Under the pieces are notes generated by a model. That model was not told the DNA's origin. It saw only the letters and a list, made by a program, of their open reading frames with translations, and ran no database searches. Positions 59,569 through 64,000 of a stretch of DNA of 64,000 nt are shown here, piece after piece. Made by a program: the position numbers and the translations under genes. The DNA is from Picochlorum sp. 'celeri' (lineage: Eukaryota > Chlorophyta > Trebouxiophyceae): NCBI GenBank assembly GCA_010909725.1, contig JAACMV010000007.1, positions 248,001-312,000 of the forward strand, written 5' to 3'. Numbering within the stretch: the first letter of the stretch is position 1; every line of letters begins with the position of its first letter.

Positions 59569-61189
59569 TTAATGTGATGGAGAAAATCCTACAATCTGTT
59601 GACGACAGAATGGGCAGAGGGGTGGCTTTTTGTCCTGTGCTGTAAGATTTCGTGCACATGTAATACAGAGTTCGTGGCCACATTGGTGAAAGTTGACTTG
59701 GACAAGGGCGTCCAGGCATACACCACACTCTCTACTGTCTGTCCTTGATTGATATGTACTATCGAGTGCTTCGCAAGTGCTGTTTTCTGATGATTCTAAA
59801 TCCTTACCATCACTGCAATCCTCTACCGAGTCATTCTTCATCATGCATGGGTCATCAAATGAGAGACTGGGGTCATTCATTGGGGTATGGAGCTTCTTTC
59901 TCAGGTTGCGATAGGATGGTATCTTGGAAAGGCAGTTCTCGCTGTGGACACGAATGATGGCTCGTTCGGGGGTATCTTCCTGTGTATCTACATCTGCAGA
60001 GTCGGCGGAGGACGGGCTTGTGTCTGCAAACATGAGGGTGTCGGCTGTTGCATGGCGCCAATGTGTTGCAACACGCGGCACGCTGTCTTCCGTTGTGCTC
60101 TTCTTTTTTGACACCTCTTGTTCGAATTCATCCAACCATGCTAACATACTCTGTTGAATCACGTGTGCACAGATTGAAGAGAGTCGCTTTGCACCAAGGC
60201 CTTGTTGTGCATCTCTGACAGTATCCAAAGCAGTATCAATGCTGACCCTTGGATCTACCAGACGCATGAGATTTCTTCTACCACGCTCTCTCGCCAAATG
60301 ATACGGGAGCCTCCTATGACAGTTGCGAATAGATCGAATATCAGTCCTTGAATGGCCTTCCCATGCTCTCCTTCCCGCCTCTGTCATTGGCCCTGCAGCA
60401 CTCATCAACTCTGCATGCGCTTGAAGAAGAGCATGTGCGATACTTATATTGCTCACAAGAACAGCAATATGGAGAGGAGATGATCCAGGATTGAGATACT
60501 CTTCTCCAATAAATGCATCTCCATCCGTTTTCACCATGGTTGCTGCTCCTCGTCTCAAGAGCACCTGCACAGTTTCTACATTCCCAGACACTGTCGCGAA
60601 ATGCAATGCTGTCAATCCTCCGAAAGCTCTCTGATCTATGTATTTTGCTTGAGACACTTGCAAGTCCTGCACGATGTAATCCCGCAGCACTACCTTGTGG
60701 CCTCCCTTGGCGTCTACTAACATATCATCTCGTGTCAACAGATCGACACATGCCGCACGCCCTGCGATTGCGGCATAATGCAAGCATGTTCTCGAATTTA
60801 TCAAGTCTAGAGCAAGAGGATCTGCTCCAGCAGCGAACAGCATCTCAACAATATCATCATATCTGCACATATAAATAGTGTGATGTTCAAAATGTATATA
60901 CAACAATTCCACATCACCTAGATAGATGCACCTACCCTTTATCGCACGCAACCATCAATGGGGTTGTACCTCTATTTGTTCTCTGATTCACTATATAGTG
61001 CAACAGAGTGTCCTTCTCTGCCACCCCATCCTCCATCTGCTGTGCAGAGTATTCTCTGCATGATTCTATGATGGCCCTGCATGTATCAGAATCTCCATGC
61101 ATAATGGCTCTATGCAATGGAGACAGCGTTCCATGGAAACCAGTAAAGGCAGCCAATCGGGGCTTTCTAGCTAAGATCTGCAGCACCAT
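59569..61189 (-). CDS. Ankyrin-repeat RING-type E3 ubiquitin ligase, XB3/XBAT-like, two exons
   Basis: The product is 515 aa. Exon 1 (60936-61189) begins MVLQILARKPRLAAFTG and runs to PLMVACDKG. A 73-nt intron (GTAGGT...GTGCAG) rejoins in phase 2 as DKG|YDDIVEMLFAAGADP (exon 2, 59569-60862). Ankyrin repeats include GTLSPLHRAIMHGDSDTCRA, INSRTCLHYAAIAGRAACVD, GLTALHFATVSGNVETVQVL and GSSPLHIAVLVSNISIAHAL. The C-terminal RING (CGVCLDALVQVNFHQCGHEL, CITC, then CPFC) is of the C3HC4 type. Plant XB3-type ligases have this ankyrin-plus-C-terminal-RING layout and ubiquitinate signalling targets. Start choice follows the first Met after an acceptor-like CAG; a further upstream exon is possible. Confidence 0.8.
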
Positions 61190-61239
61190 GAATGATCCCT
61201 GTCAGTAATAGTAGGCAACAGATACCAGGGTGACAACAA

Positions 61240-61575
61240 CTACGGAAGTCTCAGTATCTCCACCCAGTGGTATGTGACGCGCATGATCCACGCATAAAGA
61301 ATCGTGATTAATCCATCAATGGTGTCCAAGGAATACAAAAGCATCGCTTGAAAGTCAACCGTCGTCCGCGTCAGCACCAGGGTTTTCGTTTGAAAAATCA
61401 ACCTCTCCCAACCTCCAGAGACCCAGTGTATCCGAGAATAGTTACACATCATCTCTTATTCTGGCCGTACCTCTTTTACATCGCGCGTATTACCTCTGTC
61501 GGCTCCTTTCAACAACTTCCCCGCCGAGGTGAAGTTCAAGCCAAGGAACACGGACAGGGAAGCCCGAAGCGACAT
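61240..61575 (-). CDS. Possible small membrane protein, two exons (not recognised)
   Basis: An 84-residue candidate. Exon 1 (61494-61575) gives MSLRASLSVFLGLNFTSAGK through GADR. An 81-nt intron (GTAATA...CTGGAG) joins by phase 1 to exon 2 (61240-61412), GWERLIFQTKTLVLTRTTVD then ending WVEILRLP. The central AMLLYSLDTIDGLITILYAW looks like a membrane span. The phase matches and both segments are open, but the donor is non-optimal and no family is recognised. It fills the gap upstream of the RING gene. The reading frame on the other strand across this region has no ATG start. Confidence 0.4.
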
Positions 61576-61995
61576 TTTTTCCTCTTCAGATATCCAGTAA
61601 ATTCACAGATATTGTATAGAATACCAGAATCACCGCAACAGCTCATTCAGAAGCGCGGTGGGATTCAACGGGTCGGTCGGAGCACACGACTGGCCACCAC
61701 GACCACTTTCAACATCTTAGGGTACCTCGTTTTAGTCGCTGTTTTGTTTTTGATAATTTTTAAGAGTCGGTTTGTATTTTATCTGGTCTATGGTTGTGCT
61801 CGAACAAGGGTCTCGTATTTTTTCACTCGGATGATTCCAGGTGTGATGGCGCCTCGAGTCCAGGTATCTACCTTGCTGTATCACGAAACAGCACATGATA
61901 TCCTCTTTGGCACCTTGAGACGACACAAAACCTCATCACTATATATGCATGCATGCATGCATGCATGATGCTTGTGATTGTTAAATGAAAACGTC
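61576..61995. other. Intergenic stretch with a GCAT microsatellite
   Basis: Contains a (GCAT)5 simple repeat at 61946-61966 and AT-rich sequence. A plus-strand frame covers much of 61348-61968 but begins with TTG and lacks an ATG until late, so it was not called. No gene is supported. Confidence 0.4.
61946..61966. repeat. (GCAT)n microsatellite
   Basis: Five GCAT units followed by GATG, in the 3' flank of the cold-shock-domain gene. A simple-sequence repeat, likely length-variable. Confidence 0.85.
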
Positions 61996-63867
61996 TTACA
62001 TGAAAGGAGTAAATGGAATGGCTCCTGCACTCAGGGTTCTTGGCATATCTGGATAAATTCCGTTGAGTTTCAAACCTGCACAGAGCCCAATGATGTCCTC
62101 GTTTGCAGTGGAATGATCTCCGGAGAATAAATATGATCCACGGGCGAGTGCAAACCCTCTGGTTCCGTCTGGGCCCCGTGGCATCCTGGATGGTTTGGTC
62201 TGCTGGTTGACTTTTGATGCTCGCAAGTGGAGATGCTGAAGCTTTGATGGAAGTTTGGTATCAGCCTCTGACGTTACGTTGGCACCAGACTTTTCCTTTG
62301 TTCTGATACGGCACGCAATTGGTTCTGACCCATTCTTTTGATGCAACGTGAAGTAGACAACATCTCCGACATCCACAGGGTCCTTGGGTGAGAGATCAGA
62401 CTTGTGGAAGTAGAGGCGCTGCTGTGGGCTCCTCTTTGCTGTGTGATCACTCGTCTCTTCAGAAGACAGGGGAATGATTCCATTCCATGTGAGAAAGCCG
62501 AATCCCTTTGGACCTTTGGCACTGTCTTTGATGCTGACAATTGTACCTACAGATTTGACTGGATGGACTTGTACTGCTCGTCTGGCAATGAGATTTGCAA
62601 CGAGTCCTTTTCCTGACATGTGTGCCGAGACCATGGCATTCACATCAGTTAATATTTTAAACGTGGTATGATCCCCGACTCGTAACGCAGAAATGCCGTC
62701 ACTTTCACTGGCATGGAAGAGAATCTTCATCTTGGGGGTTGTGTTCCATGCTTTGCTGTCAAACCTGTTCTGTTTCTTTGAATCCAAAGGCTTTTCAATA
62801 AAGTCAATGACTCCAGGAGACTTTGACATGTTTGGTTTTCCAACAACGACGCCATGATACTCACATTCACTCACAGTCTCAAATGTAACGGATCCAGGAG
62901 GAGCTCTGGTGACATGACATGCACATGGTCGTCCATCCTTGTCCTTCTTTACGACAAACTTCAAATCGTCGCCGACCTGGAGTTTTTCGGGATCTGTATC
63001 AACCTCTGAGAAGTGGAAGAAGAGGTCCGATGAATGTCCTAGTCTTTTGATGAATCCAAACTCCTTTTTCAGGAGAATAACTTTTCCCAATTGAGGATCC
63101 TCATCATTAGCCTCATGCACACGTGCCTCTGCCTTCTCCGCAGCGTCGAGCGCAACCTTATCAACCTTGACATCGTATGCTATGTACATTTTTGTCGTTG
63201 TCTGCTGCGCCAAATTGAACTGCACAGGGTGCCCAATCTGCAGTGGTGTGTTGTTCTCAGACACTCTGCATGTCCCAAAGAAGGCTTGCTGCTGGCAACC
63301 TTCCTGATCGACAAAACTGATCATCCCATCATCGACCTGAGCATCTGTAGATGCATTTGAGGGTAATGAATAGACAGTTCCAGTGTATACCCCATCAATC
63401 GTCACCTCCTTGGGCCTTGGCTCTGCGCTCCTGATGGTGACGATATTCTTCGCAACTGCTTTTGTGCCAGGCTCAGTACTCTGTTCCAGCGTGAATCGAA
63501 CCAATGAACCACCATGACACTTTTTATCAGTATCTTTCACATGGAAATACACACGAGACTCCAACTCGGGAGATTTAATGAACCCAAATCCGCCATGACG
63601 AACAGCCACAATGCCAGTGTACATCACTTCTCCAGAAGAACCATCGTCTGCAACCCCCTGCTCTTTCGTCTCCCCATTCGCCTCATCCTTCTTCTTCTTT
63701 TTCCTCTTCTTCTTCTTTTCAAGTGCACCTGCAGTATTGTCATCGGCACATTGGTCCTCGAGAAGAAGCGTTTCCGAGCTTGCCTTCTTGAGCTCTGTCA
63801 AGGCGTCCTCTTCCGCAGACAAGATCTTTCTTCCCTCAACAAGTCCTTCCGCTTCCGATACCGTCAT
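61996..63867 (-). CDS. Multi cold-shock-domain RNA-binding protein (CSDE1/UNR-like)
   Basis: The product is 623 aa and intronless. After an acidic/Lys-rich N-terminus (KKKKRKKKKKDE) it has about five cold-shock-type beta barrels. The clearest show RNP motifs: HGGFGFIKSPELESRVYFHV, FGFIKRLGHSSDLFFHFSEV and GFGFLTWNG followed later by RLYFHKSDLSPKD. Others are degenerate (GMISFVDQEGCQQQAFFGTC, SPGVIDFIEKPLDSKK). This repeated-CSD layout is that of UNR/CSDE1, a cytoplasmic single-stranded RNA-binding protein that controls translation and mRNA decay. The stop codon itself is part of a TGTAA. With the 4E-T-like protein it gives the window two probable translation regulators. The exact family assignment is moderate. 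Confidence 0.75.
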   Translation of the reverse strand: MTVSEAEGLVEGRKILSAEEDALTELKKASSETLLLEDQCADDNTAGALEKKKKRKKKKKDEANGETKEQGVADDGSSGEVMYTGIVAVRHGGFGFIKSPELESRVYFHVKDTDKKCHGGSLVRFTLEQSTEPGTKAVAKNIVTIRSAEPRPKEVTIDGVYTGTVYSLPSNASTDAQVDDGMISFVDQEGCQQQAFFGTCRVSENNTPLQIGHPVQFNLAQQTTTKMYIAYDVKVDKVALDAAEKAEARVHEANDEDPQLGKVILLKKEFGFIKRLGHSSDLFFHFSEVDTDPEKLQVGDDLKFVVKKDKDGRPCACHVTRAPPGSVTFETVSECEYHGVVVGKPNMSKSPGVIDFIEKPLDSKKQNRFDSKAWNTTPKMKILFHASESDGISALRVGDHTTFKILTDVNAMVSAHMSGKGLVANLIARRAVQVHPVKSVGTIVSIKDSAKGPKGFGFLTWNGIIPLSSEETSDHTAKRSPQQRLYFHKSDLSPKDPVDVGDVVYFTLHQKNGSEPIACRIRTKEKSGANVTSEADTKLPSKLQHLHLRASKVNQQTKPSRMPRGPDGTRGFALARGSYLFSGDHSTANEDIIGLCAGLKLNGIYPDMPRTLSAGAIPFTPFM

Positions 63868-64000
63868 TTCAGGTATAATATAATCCTATTCACTCACCAA
63901 AAGTGCCCTAACGTCTTCGTTCGAGCGAAACACTGAATCGTCTTTCAAATCAAGAGCCTCCGCCGTTGCGTACAGAGAGGTGCTTCTTTCAATACAGAAC
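63868..64000. other. Upstream region of the cold-shock-domain gene
   Basis: 133 bp to the window edge. No gene is recognisable here, and it presumably holds the CSD gene's promoter. Confidence 0.3.

Noticed and set aside
61348..61968. Plus-strand frame with a hydrophobic segment
   Set aside because: It starts with TTG, has no early ATG, and overlaps a minus-strand candidate with phase-consistent splicing. No family is recognised.
1..64000. tRNA, rRNA, CRISPR arrays, prokaryotic operons or phage genes
   Set aside because: None was seen on either strand by eye. A tRNAscan or Infernal search would be needed to exclude small RNA genes.

Overview
The window is nuclear DNA of a photosynthetic eukaryote, most probably a green alga of prasinophyte type. 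The evidence is indirect but consistent. There are short GT-AG introns and nucleus-encoded mitochondrial proteins: complex I NDUFV1, cytochrome c1, FAD glycerol-3-phosphate dehydrogenase, TIM8 and mL46. There are plastid-type or plant-type proteins: TatA, plant-type DapB, a DUF3119 protein, a plastid-like ABCD transporter, an organellar GyrB, sucrose-phosphate phosphatase, and an ARM-like family I know from plants. TGTAA, the green-algal polyadenylation signal, follows many stop codons. No bacterial operons, CRISPR arrays, rRNA genes or recognisable tRNA genes were seen. The species cannot be named from the sequence.

The genome is very compact. About 43 genes lie on both strands, usually 30-400 bp apart. 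Several convergent pairs end within 7-10 bp of each other and one pair overlaps by 11 bp. About half the genes are intronless. The rest have one to three introns, mostly 54-120 nt (extremes 54 and 261), concentrated near the start codon. Many true starts therefore lie in a short upstream exon, and I rebuilt these by matching GT-AG sites, reading phase and family sequence.

Layout. 0-6.8 kb: a partial YdcF-like gene, a coiled F-x-P-repeat protein, DUF3119, an F-box-like protein, ATG10 and YIPF6. 6.8-22 kb: a 4E-T-like translational repressor, dapB, tatA, SKP1, NAF1, gyrB, PP1 inhibitor-2, importin alpha, two unknown proteins, sucrose phosphatase and SEC61-beta. 22-31 kb: an SMP/C2 lipid-transfer protein, two tandem copper LPMO-like secreted proteins (one with a chitin-binding domain), a histidine phosphatase and an LRR receptor-like protein. 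31-42.5 kb: NDUFV1, cytochrome c1, GPDH, a secreted DUF2807 protein, a TTI2-like protein, a double p25-alpha protein and mL46. 42.5-46.1 kb: a 5'-truncated non-LTR retrotransposon inserted just upstream of the mL46 start. 46-64 kb: an S41-like secreted protease, SEC13, a small secreted protein, a large ARM-like protein, ADPRM, ABCD, thymidine kinase, TIM8, an ankyrin-RING E3 ligase, a small membrane protein and a multi-cold-shock-domain protein.

The genes are mostly unrelated housekeeping and organelle genes. The most unusual signals are a recurring inverted repeat (CGGTC-N13-GACCG) in three promoters with a variant in a fourth, the LPMO pair, the retroelement insertion, and a few unannotated small coding regions.
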